Shown here one piece after another: positions 34,485 through 42,430 of a stretch of 64,000 bases of DNA. How positions within the stretch are numbered: the first letter of the stretch is position 1; the number at the start of each line of letters is the position of its first letter. Below the pieces are notes generated by a model. That model saw nothing but the letters and a program-made list of their open reading frames with translations. It did no database searches and had not been told where the DNA came from. A program made the position numbers and the translations under genes. The stretch comes from JASHPR01 sp963749145 (GTDB lineage: Bacteria; Actinomycetota; Actinomycetes; Streptosporangiales; Streptosporangiaceae): positions 992,001 through 1,056,000 of the forward strand of contig CAVVLN010000005.1 in the NCBI GenBank assembly GCA_963749145.1, written 5' to 3'.

Positions 34485-35854
34485 AGACCAGGGTCATCCG
34501 CCGGCTCCTCGTCGCCAACCGGGGCGAGATCGCCGTGCGCATCCTGCGCACCTGCCACTCGCTCGGCATCGAGACCGCGCTCGCGGTCTCCGGGGCGGAC
34601 CGCGACAGCCTGCCCGCCCGGCTGGCCGGCACGGTGATCCCGATCGGCCCCGGCTACCTGGACGTCGCCGCGGTCGTCGGCGCCGCCGTCGCCGCGGGCG
34701 CGGACGCGGTTCATCCCGGCTACGGGTTCCTGTCCGAGAACCCGCGCCTGGCCCGGGCCTGCGCGGACGCGGGCGTGATCTTCATCGGCCCGGCCGCCGG
34801 GCAGCTCGAGGCGACCGGCGACAAGCTGGCCGCGCGCGGCCAGGCCAAGGCGGCCGGCCTGCCGGTGGCCCCGGGCGGCGCGGTCGCCAGCCTGGCCCAG
34901 GCCCAGGACCTCGCGGCGCGGATCGGCTGGCCGGTCCTGGTCAAGGCGGTCGGGGGCGGCGGCGGGCGGGGGCTGCGGCCGGTGCAGGAGCCGTCCGGGC
35001 TGGCCGCCGCGGTCGAGCGCGCGATGGCCGAGGCCCGGGCCGCGTTCGGGGACGACCGGGTCTACCTCGAGCGCTACCTGCCGCACGGCCGCCACGTCGA
35101 GGTCCAGCTGCTCGGCGACGGCCAGCGCGTGATCCACCTGGGCGACCGGGACTGCTCGGTGCAGCGGCGCTACCAGAAGCTGCTCGAGGAGGCCCCGGCC
35201 CCCAGCCTCGATGACCGCCTGCGAGCCCAGATCAGGCACGCCGGCGTGGCGTTCGGGACCGCGCTCGGATATCGGGGCCTGGGCACGGTCGAGTTCCTCG
35301 CCGACGTGGCGCAGGGCAGCTTCTTCTTCCTGGAGATGAACGCGCGGATCCAGGTCGAGCACCCGGTCACCGAGGCCGTCACCGGGCTCGACCTGGTCGC
35401 CGAGCAGATCGCGGTGGCCGAGGGGCGCCCGCTGCGGCTGGCCCAGGAGGACGTGGTGCTGGCCGGGCACGCGATCGAGTGCCGGATCAACGCCGAAGAC
35501 CCGCAGGACGGCTTCCGGCCCAGCCCCGGCACCGTGACCAGGGCCGTGTTCCCGGCGGGCCCGGGGATCCGGGTGGACACCCACCTGCAGGCGGGCACGG
35601 CCGTGCCCGCCACGTACGACTCGCTGCTGGCCAAGGTGATCGCCAGCGGGCGGGACCGGGCCGAGGCGCTGGACCGGCTGCGGCGCGCGCTGGCCCGCTG
35701 CGAGATCGACGGCGTGGCGACCACGCTCGGGCTGCACGCCGCGCTGACCGCGCAGCCGGAGTTCGCGCGGGGCGGGGTGGACACCGGCTACCTGGCCCGG
35801 TTCACCGCCGCCGCGCCGGACCTGGCCGTGAGCCCGGGAGGGCGCCGTGGCTGA
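34481..35854 (+). CDS. Biotin carboxylase subunit
   Basis: A 457-residue ATP-grasp biotin carboxylase. Seen in order: RLLVANRGEIAVRILRTC, HPGYGFLSENPRLARAC, ATGDKLAARGQAKAAGLPV, the glycine-rich ATP loop (KAVGGGGGRGLR), YLERYLPHGRHVEVQLLGD, the catalytic DRDCSVQRRYQKLLEEAP, and the FLEMNARIQVEHPVTEAVTG signature with the carboxylating Glu/Asn/Arg. All key residues look intact. It carboxylates biotin on the carrier protein with bicarbonate and ATP. It overlaps the carrier gene upstream by four bases and the carboxyltransferase downstream by eight, so the three subunits are coupled. Confidence 0.93.
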   Translation: MKTRVIRRLLVANRGEIAVRILRTCHSLGIETALAVSGADRDSLPARLAGTVIPIGPGYLDVAAVVGAAVAAGADAVHPGYGFLSENPRLARACADAGVIFIGPAAGQLEATGDKLAARGQAKAAGLPVAPGGAVASLAQAQDLAARIGWPVLVKAVGGGGGRGLRPVQEPSGLAAAVERAMAEARAAFGDDRVYLERYLPHGRHVEVQLLGDGQRVIHLGDRDCSVQRRYQKLLEEAPAPSLDDRLRAQIRHAGVAFGTALGYRGLGTVEFLADVAQGSFFFLEMNARIQVEHPVTEAVTGLDLVAEQIAVAEGRPLRLAQEDVVLAGHAIECRINAEDPQDGFRPSPGTVTRAVFPAGPGIRVDTHLQAGTAVPATYDSLLAKVIASGRDRAEALDRLRRALARCEIDGVATTLGLHAALTAQPEFARGGVDTGYLARFTAAAPDLAVSPGGRRG

Positions 35855-37331
35855 CCTGCAACTGGTCGACGTCTCGCTGCGCGACGGCAACCAGAGCCTG
35901 TGGAGCGCGACCGGCCTGGACACCGCGCACATCGTGACGATCGCGCCGGTCCTGGACCGGGCCGGGTTCCGGGCCCTGGACTTCACCTCCAGCACCCATA
36001 TGGGCGTCGCGGTGCGCACCCACCGGGAGGACCCGTGGGAGCGGATCCGGCTCACCCACGCGGCCGCCCCGCACACCCCGCTGCAGTTCATCGGGTCCGG
36101 GCTGCGGTTCATCTCCTGGGAGCCGGTGCACCCCGGGCTGATGCAGCTCGTCTACGACCGGCTGGTCGTGGCGGGGATGTCCCGGTTCGTGGTCCTCGAC
36201 CCCATGCACGACATGGAGAACGTGCTCGCGACCGCGCGCATGATCCGCCAGGCGGGCGGCGAGGAGATCATCGCCGCGCTGACCTACACGGTCTCGGCCG
36301 TGCACGACGACGACTTCTACGCGGGCCTGGCCGGGCAGATGGCGGCGTCGCCGGACATCGACCGGGTCTACGTCAAGGACCCGGCCGGGCTGCTCACCCC
36401 GGAGCGCGCGCGCACGCTGCTGCCGGCGGTCAAGGCGCGGCTCGGGCCGACAGCCCTGGAACTGCACTCGCACTGCACGATCGGGCTCTCCCCGCTGACC
36501 TACCTGGCCGCCCCGGACCTCGGCGTCGAGGTGCTGCAGACCGCGTGCGGCCCGCTGGCCAACGGCACCTCGCTGCCCAACGCCCAGCGCGTGGTCGCGA
36601 ACCTGCGCGAGCTCGGTCACACCGTGGACGTCGACGACCGGCTGCTGGCCCGGGCGGCGGCCTACTTCACCCGGCTGGCCGCGGCCGAGTCGCTGCCGGC
36701 CGGCACCCCGCAGGAGTACGACGCGTCGTTCCTGCGCCACCAGGTGGCCGGCGGCGTGATGACCACCATGCGGCGCCAGCTGACCGAGATCGGCCTGGAA
36801 GACCGGTTCGGCGAGGTGATGGAGGAGGTCGGCCGGGTCCGCGCCGAGCTCGGCTACCCGATCATGGTCACCCCGTTCCCGCAGATCGTGTGCGGGCAGG
36901 CGCTCTACAACGTGATCGGCGCCGGGCGCTACCAGAACGTGTCCGACCAGGCCATCCGCTACGTCCTGGGCCGGTTCGGGCGGCCCACCGCCCCGGTCGA
37001 CCCGGATGTGGCCGACCGGATCCTGTCCCGGCCCCGGGCCCGGGAGCTGATGGCCGAGCCACCGCCGGCCGCCCCGGCCGAGCTGCGCCGGCGCTTCCCG
37101 GCCGGCATCAGCGACGAGGAGTTCCTGCTCCGCGCGACCATGCCGGCCGGCGAGGTCGACGCCATGCTGGCCGCCGGGCCGGCGCGGCGGCATTACAACC
37201 CCGGCCTCAAGCCGGTGCTCGACCTGCTCGCCGGGCTCGGCACCCGCGCCGGGGTGTCGGGAGTGGTGGTCGACAAACCCGGCTTCCGCCTCGAGCTGCG
37301 GACGGGCGCAGAAAGGCCTGACCATGCCTGA
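35847..37331 (+). CDS. Carboxyltransferase of pyruvate-carboxylase/OadA type with altered substrate site
   Basis: A 494-residue TIM-barrel carboxyltransferase. The metal and transfer residues of the family are kept: VSLRDGNQSL, the carboxylated-lysine position K177 in VYVKDPAG, and metal ligands H207 and H209 in LHSHCTIG. The C-terminal part (VAGGVMTTMRRQLTEIG, PIMVTPFPQIVCGQALYNVI) is typical of OadA/PycB. The segment that binds pyruvate in family members (LLRGQN, with the carboxylate-binding Arg) is replaced by FIGSGL, with Gly83 at the Arg position, and the following Asn and Tyr are also changed. The acceptor is therefore probably not pyruvate. No lyase-type CoA motif is evident. A neutral ketone or its enol phosphate would fit the operon. 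Confidence 0.85.
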   Translation: MADLQLVDVSLRDGNQSLWSATGLDTAHIVTIAPVLDRAGFRALDFTSSTHMGVAVRTHREDPWERIRLTHAAAPHTPLQFIGSGLRFISWEPVHPGLMQLVYDRLVVAGMSRFVVLDPMHDMENVLATARMIRQAGGEEIIAALTYTVSAVHDDDFYAGLAGQMAASPDIDRVYVKDPAGLLTPERARTLLPAVKARLGPTALELHSHCTIGLSPLTYLAAPDLGVEVLQTACGPLANGTSLPNAQRVVANLRELGHTVDVDDRLLARAAAYFTRLAAAESLPAGTPQEYDASFLRHQVAGGVMTTMRRQLTEIGLEDRFGEVMEEVGRVRAELGYPIMVTPFPQIVCGQALYNVIGAGRYQNVSDQAIRYVLGRFGRPTAPVDPDVADRILSRPRARELMAEPPPAAPAELRRRFPAGISDEEFLLRATMPAGEVDAMLAAGPARRHYNPGLKPVLDLLAGLGTRAGVSGVVVDKPGFRLELRTGAERPDHA

Positions 37332-38208
37332 ACGCCCCGTCTCGCCCCCGCCGGGAGCGCCGCACCCGGCCCGGGAGCGGCTGCGCGCGGTGCGCGGGTT
37401 CGTGTTCGACCTGGACGGCACCCTGGTTCTCGGCGACCGGCGGGGCCGCGGGCTGGTCCCGCTGCCCGGCGCCCTGGAGATCACCCGCTGGGCGCGGCAG
37501 CGGCATCGGCCGTTCGTGGTGTTCACCAACGGCACCACCAAGACCCCGCGGGAGCTGGCCCGGACGCTGCGCGGCATCGGCTTCGAGGTGTCCGACGAGC
37601 AGGTGCTGACCCCGGCGAGCAGCGCGGTGGCCGCGCTCACCCGGCGCGGGCACCGCCGGGTGCTGGTGCTCGGCCACGACGGCCTGACCGTCCCGCTGCG
37701 CGACGCCGGCCTGGAGGTGGCGGCGGCCGCCGCCGACGGGCGGCCGCGGGCGGACGCGGTGCTGGCCGGCTGGTACCCGGACTTCACCCTGGCCGCGCTC
37801 GAGGCGGCCTGCCACGCGGTCTGGGACGGCGCCGAGCTCTTCAGCTGCTCGCAGTCGATGTTCTTCGCGACCGCGCAGGGCCGGGCCATCGGCACCTCGC
37901 GCGCGATCTCGGCCATGATCAAGAGCCTGACCGGCTGCCGGGTGCGGCTGGTCGGCAAGCCGTCGCTGGACGCGCTGCGCACCGCCGCGGCCCGCCTCGG
38001 GCTGCGGCCGCACGAGCTGGCGGTCGTCGGCGACGACCCCGAGCTGGAGGTGCCGATGGCGCACCGGGGCCGCGCGCTGGCCGTGGCGGTGGCGTCCGGG
38101 CTGGCCGCCGCGGACTCGTTCGATCACCTGCCCGCGGCCCGGCGGCCGCACCTGCACCTGGGCGGGGTCGACGAGCTGCTGTCCATCTGCCAAGAGGAGG
38201 AACCGTGA
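37324..38208 (+). CDS. HAD-superfamily phosphatase, NagD-like
   Basis: A 294-residue HAD hydrolase of the NagD/4-nitrophenylphosphatase type with a C2 cap. Motif I is FDLDGTL, motif II VVFTNGTTK, the cap lies between about residues 95 and 200, the motif III lysine is in LVGKPS, and motif IV is VVGDDPELEV, where most relatives read GDRLDTDI. It could remove phosphate from a dead-end or intermediate phosphate ester of the operon's pathway, such as an enol phosphate. The start overlaps the carboxyltransferase stop by eight bases, and its stop overlaps a 34-codon ORF. Confidence 0.87.
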   Translation: MPERPVSPPPGAPHPARERLRAVRGFVFDLDGTLVLGDRRGRGLVPLPGALEITRWARQRHRPFVVFTNGTTKTPRELARTLRGIGFEVSDEQVLTPASSAVAALTRRGHRRVLVLGHDGLTVPLRDAGLEVAAAAADGRPRADAVLAGWYPDFTLAALEAACHAVWDGAELFSCSQSMFFATAQGRAIGTSRAISAMIKSLTGCRVRLVGKPSLDALRTAAARLGLRPHELAVVGDDPELEVPMAHRGRALAVAVASGLAAADSFDHLPAARRPHLHLGGVDELLSICQEEEP

Positions 38209-38309
38209 CCGACCCCCGCCATGTGATCATGCGGAAGGTCTTCCACCGGAACGCCGAGCGCGTCTTCCGGATCGCGCCCGCGCCCGCTGACCCCGCGGCG
38301 GGTGCGTGA
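38205..38309 (+). CDS. 34-codon coupled ORF, possible amidohydrolase C-terminal remnant
   Basis: The GTG overlaps the phosphatase stop (GTGA), and its own TGA overlaps the next ATG (TGATG), so ribosomes could pass through. The peptide (HVIMRKVFHRNAERVFRI) resembles the last helix of amidohydrolase-2 enzymes, which commonly end in a DNAxRLFxL-like motif. It is either a leftover of a deleted gene that keeps translational coupling, or a true micropeptide. Confidence 0.4.
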   Translation: MTDPRHVIMRKVFHRNAERVFRIAPAPADPAAGA

Positions 38310-39244
38310 TGCGCGCGGTCGGCATCACCCGGTTCGGCGGGCCGGAGGTGCTGCAGATCGTCGAGCGGCCGGTGCCCGAGCCCGGCGACGGCGAGGTGCG
38401 GATCAAGGTCGCGGCGGCGACCGTGAACCCGACCGACACCGTGCTGCGGACCGGCCGGCACGGCGCGCCGGAGGGGGATCCCCCGTACGTGCCGGGCATG
38501 GAGCTGGCGGGCACGATCGACGCCGCCTCCGGGGCGGCCGCGTCCCGGTTCCGGCCGGGCGACCGGGTGATGGCCATCGCGTCGCCGCGGGGTCCGGAGG
38601 GCGGGGCCCAGGCCGAGCTCGTCGTGGTGCCGGCCGACTCGGTCGCGGCCGTGCCCGACCGGGTCAGCCTGACCGAGGCGGCCACGCTGCCGATGAACGG
38701 GCTGACCGCCCGGCTCGCCCTCGACCTGCTCGGGCTCGCGCCGGGGGAGACCCTCGCCGTCACCGGGGCCGCGGGCGCGGTCGGCGGGTACACGATGCAG
38801 CTGGCCAAGGTGGCGGGGCTGCGGGTGATCGGCGACGCCCTGCCCCGTGACTCCGAGCTGGTCCGCGGTCTCGGCGCCGACGTGGTGGTCCCGCGCGGCG
38901 ACGAGGTGGCCGCCGCGATCCGGCTCGCCACCGGGGACGGCGTGGACGCGCTGCTCGACGCCGCCCTGCTGAACCAGCTTGTGCTGCCGGCCGTGCGGGA
39001 CGGCGGTCAGATCGCCGCCGTGCGCCCGTTCACCGGCGAGACCGAGCGTTCGATCAAGGTGATCCTGGTCTGGGTCGGCGACTACCTGCACGCCGGGGAC
39101 AAGCTGGCCGACCTGGCCCGCCTGGTCAGCCAGGGCCGGCTCACGCTGCGGGTGAACCGGACGCTTCCGGCCGGGCAGGCCGGGCAGGCGCACCGGCTGC
39201 TGGAGGCGGGCGGGATCCGGGGCCGCCTCGTGCTCACGTTCTAG
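38309..39244 (+). CDS. Quinone reductase-like NADP-dependent oxidoreductase (zinc-free MDR family)
   Basis: A 311-residue medium-chain reductase. It begins MRAVGITRFGGPEVLQIVER, the quinone-oxidoreductase signature. Further blocks are VNPTDTVLRTG, VPGMELAGTI, and the nucleotide-binding fold with GLAPGETLAVTGAAGAVGGY. Zinc ligands are absent, as in the zeta-crystallin group. It would reduce an enone, quinone or aldehyde with NADPH. As the last gene of the carboxylase operon it may process an unsaturated or aldehyde relative of the substrate. The start is set by TGATG coupling. Confidence 0.85.
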   Translation: MRAVGITRFGGPEVLQIVERPVPEPGDGEVRIKVAAATVNPTDTVLRTGRHGAPEGDPPYVPGMELAGTIDAASGAAASRFRPGDRVMAIASPRGPEGGAQAELVVVPADSVAAVPDRVSLTEAATLPMNGLTARLALDLLGLAPGETLAVTGAAGAVGGYTMQLAKVAGLRVIGDALPRDSELVRGLGADVVVPRGDEVAAAIRLATGDGVDALLDAALLNQLVLPAVRDGGQIAAVRPFTGETERSIKVILVWVGDYLHAGDKLADLARLVSQGRLTLRVNRTLPAGQAGQAHRLLEAGGIRGRLVLTF

Positions 39245-39283
39245 GGCCGGGCTCCGCATGGCCTGCCTGGGCCGCGGTCCGCC

Positions 39284-39697
39284 TCAGGTACCAGCCGTGA
39301 CTAGCGTGACCGGCTGGCCGGTGACGGCGGCCACCATCTGAAAGTCGCGATCATCAGCGAGCACGATGAGCCGTTCGTGCTCCGCCGTCGCAGCGACCAG
39401 CAGGTCGTCGGGCCCGGCGGATCGGTGTGCCCCGGCCTGGGTCAGCGCTTGCTGAACGTCGCTGGCCCGTTCGTACGCTCCTTCGTGCATGGGCACCCAG
39501 CCGAAAAGGTCGTGGAGTAGCCGCTGCTTTTCCAGCCGGTCAGCGAGCGACCGGGCCGAGTACAGAAACTCCAGTTCGACGAGCGGGCAGACCGCGATGA
39601 CACCCGCGGTGAGCTGATCGGCCCAAGCCTTCCGGCAATCCGTCTGCAAGATCCGGAACAGGCCAGATGTATCGATCAGGTAAAGGGCGCGGCTCAC
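39284..39697 (-). CDS. vapC: VapC-type PIN-domain toxin
   Basis: A 137-residue PIN-domain RNase. The four acidic metal-binding positions are visible: Asp in LYLIDTSGLFRIL, Glu in CPLVELEFLYSARS, Asp in GPDDLLVAATAEHE, and Asp in LIVLADDRDFQMVA. VapC toxins cleave tRNA or rRNA when not bound by VapB. The start overlaps the antitoxin stop by four bases on the minus strand, the standard order. Ends close to the plus-strand quinone reductase gene. Confidence 0.9.
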   Translation of the reverse strand: MSRALYLIDTSGLFRILQTDCRKAWADQLTAGVIAVCPLVELEFLYSARSLADRLEKQRLLHDLFGWVPMHEGAYERASDVQQALTQAGAHRSAGPDDLLVAATAEHERLIVLADDRDFQMVAAVTGQPVTLVTAGT

Positions 39698-39921
39698 CGC
39701 CGGTATGCGGCCTTGTTGCCGAGGAACTCGTCAAAGTCACCGCGATCGGCCATCTCGCCCAGCCCGGCCAGCGCGCGCAGGCGCACGAGCCGCTGACCGA
39801 CCTCGCGCAACGCGGCGTTAACCGTGTCCTTCTTGGTCTTGGTTCCGAGAACCTCGGCGGCCGTCGCGAGAGCCTCCTGATCGATCTCGATCGGTGTCTT
39901 GGCCATGGCCATAGGGCTCAC
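39694..39921 (-). CDS. vapB: VapB-type antitoxin
   Basis: A 75-residue protein. The N-terminal ribbon-helix-helix resembles Arc/MetJ-type VapB (KTPIEIDQEALATAAEVLGT, then KTKKDTVNAALREVGQ). The C-terminal part with RGDFDEFLGNKAAYRR, especially the acidic DFDEF, would wrap around the toxin. The GTG at 39921 has GGAAGG four bases upstream; ATG codons at 39912 and 39906 are alternatives. It should bind the palindrome at 39974-39992 and repress its own operon. Confidence 0.85.
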   Translation of the reverse strand: MSPMAMAKTPIEIDQEALATAAEVLGTKTKKDTVNAALREVGQRLVRLRALAGLGEMADRGDFDEFLGNKAAYRR

Positions 39922-39973
39922 CGTGCCTTCCGTGTCCAGGCTCGGCCCGCGTAGTTATTCTTTGGATACCAAG

Positions 39974-39992
39974 GATATCTGTAACAGATATC
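39974..39992. promoter_or_regulatory. Palindromic operator of the vapBC operon
   Basis: Perfect 8-bp arms GATATCTG and CAGATATC with a TAA centre, in an AT-rich island otherwise rare here. A second small palindrome, TTGG-ATA-CCAA, is at 39962-39972. Both lie 40-70 bases upstream of vapB, where VapBC autoregulation sites are expected. Confidence 0.65.
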
Positions 39993-40015
39993 TACTGTAC
40001 CAACGCGTGCTACGG

Positions 40016-41262
40016 TCAGGTGGCCGTGCTGGCGGGCGAGGCGGCGGCCCCGTTGCTCAGGCCGGCCTGCTCGCGCAGGCCGGCCACGTCGGTGCGCTCC
40101 CAGGTGAAGTCCGGCTCGTCCCGGCCGAAGTGGCCGTAGGCGGCCGTGGCCCGGTAGATCGGGCGGGGCAGCCGGAGATTGTCGCGCAGCGCCGCCGGGC
40201 GCAGGTCGAAGTTCTGCCGGACCAGTTCCAGGATCGCCGGCCGCGGGATGCGCTCGGTGCCGAACGTGTCGATGTGCAGGGACAGCGGCCTGGCCATCCC
40301 GATCGCGTAGGCCACCTGCAGCTCGGCCCGGTCGGCCAGGCCCGCGGCGACCACGTTCTTGGCCACATACCGCGCTCCGTACGCGGCGGACCGGTCGACC
40401 TTGGACGGGTCCTTGCCGGACAGCGCGCCGCCGCCGTGACGGGCCGCGCCGCCGTAGGTGTCGACGATGATCTTCCGGCCGGTCAGGCCGGTGTCACCGC
40501 ACGGCCCGCCGACCACGAACCGCCCGGTCGGGTTCACGTAGAAGTTCCGGCGCAGGTCCGCGGGGTCGTACAGGTCGGCGGGCAGGACCTCGGTGACGAC
40601 CTCGGTCCAGAGCGCGTCGGGGAGCTTGTCCTCCGCGCCCTCGGCGTGCTGGGTGGAGATCAGCAGCTTCTCGACCGCCACCGGCCGGCCTCGTCGTAGC
40701 GGACGGTCACCTGGGTCTTGCCGTCCGGGCGCAGGTAGGGCAGCACCCCGGACTTGCGCGCCTCGGCCAGGCGCCGGGCCAGCCGGTGCGCGAGCGCGAT
40801 CGGCGCGGGCATCAGTTCCGGCGTCTCGCGGGATGCGTAGCCGAACATCATGCCCTGGTCCCCGGCGCCGGCCGCGTCGTAGCGGTGCGGCGCCGCCTGG
40901 TCGCGCCGCGCCTCGTGCGAGTGGTCGACGCCCTGGGCGATGTCGGGGGACTGCCGGTCCAGCGCGGTCAGCACGCCCACGGCGTGGCCGTCATAGCCGA
41001 GCTCGCCGGAGTCGTAGCCGATGTCACAGATCGTGGCGCGGGCGATGTCGGCGAAGTCGATGCGCGCGTCGGTGGTGAGCTCGCCGGCGATGACCACGAG
41101 GCCGGTGGTCACCAGCGTCTCGACCGCCACCCGCGACTCCGGGGACTCGGCCAGCACCGCGTCCAGGATGGCGTCGGAGATCTGGTCGGCGATCTTGTCG
41201 GGATGTCCCTCGGTCACCGACTCGGAGGTGAAGTGGAATCCGTCCTGGTCGCTTGTGCTCAC
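40016..41262 (-). CDS. metK: S-adenosylmethionine synthetase, one-base frame break in the middle
   Basis: MetK makes S-adenosylmethionine from methionine and ATP. The first 195 residues are in one frame (FTSESVTEGHPDKIADQISD, GAGDQGMMFGYA, VLPYLRPDGKTQVTVRYDEAG). The rest is in another (VAVEKLLISTQHAEG, GGPCGDTGLTGRKIIVDTYG, ARHGGGALSGKDPSKVDRSA, AYGHFGR). Restoring one base near 40670-40685 gives a normal protein of about 415 residues. Some positions differ from common MetK, for example GGAARHGGG. As metK is essential unless duplicated, a base-calling error is at least as likely as a mutation. It is the last gene of the methyl-cycle operon, four bases after the MetE-like gene. Confidence 0.85.
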
Positions 41263-41266
41263 GTGG

Positions 41267-42430
41267 TTACCCCTTGCTCGGGATGGCGGGCCGGGCGGCC
41301 GGGCCGGGCGCGGGCGGGCGGGCGGCAGGCGGGCGGGACGCGGCCTTCCTGGCGCCGGGCCTGGCCGCCGCGGGCTTGATCTCGGCGCGGACCATCGCCG
41401 CGCCGGCCACCATGGCCGCGAGCTTGGCCCGGGCGATGTCGGGCAGCAGGTGACGCAGGCCGCAGTCGGGATTGATCACGAGCTTCTCCGGGGCCACGTA
41501 CCGCAGCGCCCGCCGGATCCGGGTCGCGACCAGGTCCGGGGACTCCACCTGCTCGGTCTTCACGTCGATCACGCCGAGCCCCAGGCCGCGATCCCAGTGG
41601 TGCTCCTCGAGCAGGCTCAGGTCCTCATCGCCGGTCCGGGCGAACTCCAGCGCGATCTGGTCGACGTTGGCCTCCTTGACCGCGGGGAACAGGAAGTCGT
41701 AGTGCCCCTCCCACAGCGGCCGGGCGTACCGGTTGCCGTAACAGACGTGCAGGATCCAGCTGACGTCCGCACCCCCGGTCACGATGTTCACCGCCTCGAT
41801 CGCCAGCCCCACGTCCTCGGGAAAGCCGGCCAGGAACGGCTCGTCGATCTGCAGCACCCGCGCGCCTGCCCGGGCCAGTTCCGCCGCCTCGGCGCCGAGC
41901 ACGCGGGCCAGCGCCCGGACCAGGTCGGCGTGGTCGGCGTAGCCGCCCTCCCCGGCGGAGGCCCGGATCCGGCGGGCCAGTGAGTACGGCCCGGTCAGGG
42001 ACAGCTTCACCGGCCGGTCGGTCAGCTGCCGGACGAACCGGAAGTCCTCGGCCAGCCCCAGGTTGGCCCGGCCCGGCGCGGGCAGCGGCTGGCTGAGCCG
42101 GGCGTCGTAGTAGTCGAAGTAGTCGGCCTTGTCCGGCCGCGGGATCTCCACTCCCGGGATCCGGGCCAGCAGGTAGTCCACGTCGTTGTCGCGGCGCAGT
42201 TCCCCGTCGGAGACGATGTCGATGCCGGCCTGCTGCTGGTCCATGACCGCGGCCTTGATCGCCATCTCGTGGATCTCGTCCAGGTAGCGGCGGCTGATCC
42301 GGTGCCGGTGGTAGTCGTTGCGCACCTGGCCGAGCCACTCGGGCACGGAGTACGACCCGATCACGGTGGTGGGCAGCAGCACCGGGGACAGGCGGCGGCC
42401 GGCCGGCGCGGGCCGCGGGCCGGCGGTCAT
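41267..42430 (-). CDS. MetE C-terminal-domain-like methyltransferase (copy 1)
   Basis: A 387-residue protein resembling the catalytic half of cobalamin-independent methionine synthase. It opens with LLPTTVIGSYSVPEWLGQ, followed by QQQAGIDIVSDGELRRDN. Zinc-ligand candidates are His and Cys in ILHVCYGN, Glu in the LQIDEPFL region, and Cys in PDCGLRHL. Such stand-alone proteins often use other methyl donors than folate or other thiol acceptors. The last 50 residues are Ala/Pro/Arg-rich. It overlaps the upstream methyltransferase by ATGA. In this operon it probably transfers a methyl group to homocysteine; not proven. Confidence 0.82.
   Translation of the reverse strand: MTAGPRPAPAGRRLSPVLLPTTVIGSYSVPEWLGQVRNDYHRHRISRRYLDEIHEMAIKAAVMDQQQAGIDIVSDGELRRDNDVDYLLARIPGVEIPRPDKADYFDYYDARLSQPLPAPGRANLGLAEDFRFVRQLTDRPVKLSLTGPYSLARRIRASAGEGGYADHADLVRALARVLGAEAAELARAGARVLQIDEPFLAGFPEDVGLAIEAVNIVTGGADVSWILHVCYGNRYARPLWEGHYDFLFPAVKEANVDQIALEFARTGDEDLSLLEEHHWDRGLGLGVIDVKTEQVESPDLVATRIRRALRYVAPEKLVINPDCGLRHLLPDIARAKLAAMVAGAAMVRAEIKPAAARPGARKAASRPPAARPPAPGPAARPAIPSKG

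Noticed and set aside
35847..37331. Plain pyruvate carboxylase subunit B
   Set aside because: The LLRGQN pyruvate-binding segment is missing and the operon context is different. Kept only as an alternative.
38309..39244. Zinc-dependent alcohol dehydrogenase (for example 2-propanol dehydrogenase) in the carboxylase operon
   Set aside because: It would fit an acetone pathway, but the protein lacks the catalytic and structural zinc ligands and matches the quinone-reductase group.
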